Assembly (NCBI GenBank): GCA_964352405.1
Contig: CAYGRY010000109.1
Location: 1 to 6,110 of the forward strand
Direction of reading: 5' to 3'
Origin: UBA4207 sp964352405
GTDB lineage: Bacteria; Bdellovibrionota; Bacteriovoracia; Bacteriovoracales; Bacteriovoracaceae
DNA: 6,110 nt
Position 1 is the stretch's first letter. Each line of letters begins with the position of its first letter. The position numbers and the translations under genes are program-made. Below the pieces are notes generated by a model. It worked only from the letters and a program-made list of their open reading frames with translations, made no database searches and was not told the origin of the DNA. Below, piece after piece: positions 6,059 to 6,110 of this stretch.

Positions 6059-6099
6059 CTTGCACATAAACTCTAACATTTTCAATGAATTGCCAGTGA

Positions 6100-6105
6100 A
6101 TTGTA
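6100..6105 (-). promoter_or_regulatory. Possible -10 box of the cox operon promoter
   Basis: TACAAT on the minus strand matches five of six bases of TATAAT and lies about 50 bases before coxB. Any -35 box would fall outside the window, so this cannot be confirmed. The remaining leader (6048-6099) shows no clear terminator or operator. The operon may also be transcribed from genes further upstream. Confidence 0.2.
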
Positions 6106-6110
6106 CCTAT

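Noticed and set aside
6080..6096. Possible sigma-54 promoter upstream of coxB (TGGCA followed by TTGA on the minus strand)
   Set aside because: The -12 element lacks the invariant GC at the required distance from GG, so the match fails at the essential bases.

Overview
The window carries a complete minus-strand gene cluster for an aa3-type (A-family) cytochrome c oxidase, which fills about positions 811-6047. A single plus-strand gene for a probable exported cyclophilin-type peptidyl-prolyl isomerase (166-738) converges on it. The DNA is AT-rich by eye. The combination of oxidase subunits with a lipoprotein dihaem cytochrome c and a Sco protein suggests an aerobic Gram-negative bacterium. The general look of the proteins recalls Bdellovibrionota (Bacteriovorax-like) or another former deltaproteobacterial lineage, but that placement is an impression and was not tested.

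Layout, left to right. Positions 1-165 hold no gene I can support, only a weak promoter candidate and a strong ribosome binding site for the cyclophilin gene. Positions 739-810 are a short convergent intergenic stretch with one strong hairpin flanked by an A-tract and a T-tract, which should terminate transcription from both sides. Read in its own direction (right to left), the oxidase operon is: coxB (subunit II, CuA), coxA (subunit I), coxC (subunit III), a dihaem cytochrome c lipoprotein, a Sco copper chaperone, coxD (subunit IV) and a 54-residue single-span membrane protein. Gaps are 29, 6, 10, -1, 7 and 11 bases, so this is almost certainly one transcript with coupled translation.

How the genes work together. 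Sco probably delivers copper to the CuA site of CoxB. The dihaem cytochrome, tethered by a lipid anchor, is placed to pass electrons to CuA. Electrons then go through haem a to the haem a3/CuB centre of CoxA, where oxygen is reduced and protons are pumped. CoxC, CoxD and probably the small protein complete or stabilise the complex. Genes for haem A synthesis and for the quinol-oxidising complex that would feed the cytochrome are not in this window.

The most interesting point is in CoxA. All metal ligands and the whole D-channel (including the Glu of GHPEVY) are present, but the canonical K-channel lysine is a phenylalanine (residue 351), and the subunit II glutamate at the K-channel mouth also appears to be replaced (His92). 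The second point is the 54-residue gene, which is easy to miss because of its size.
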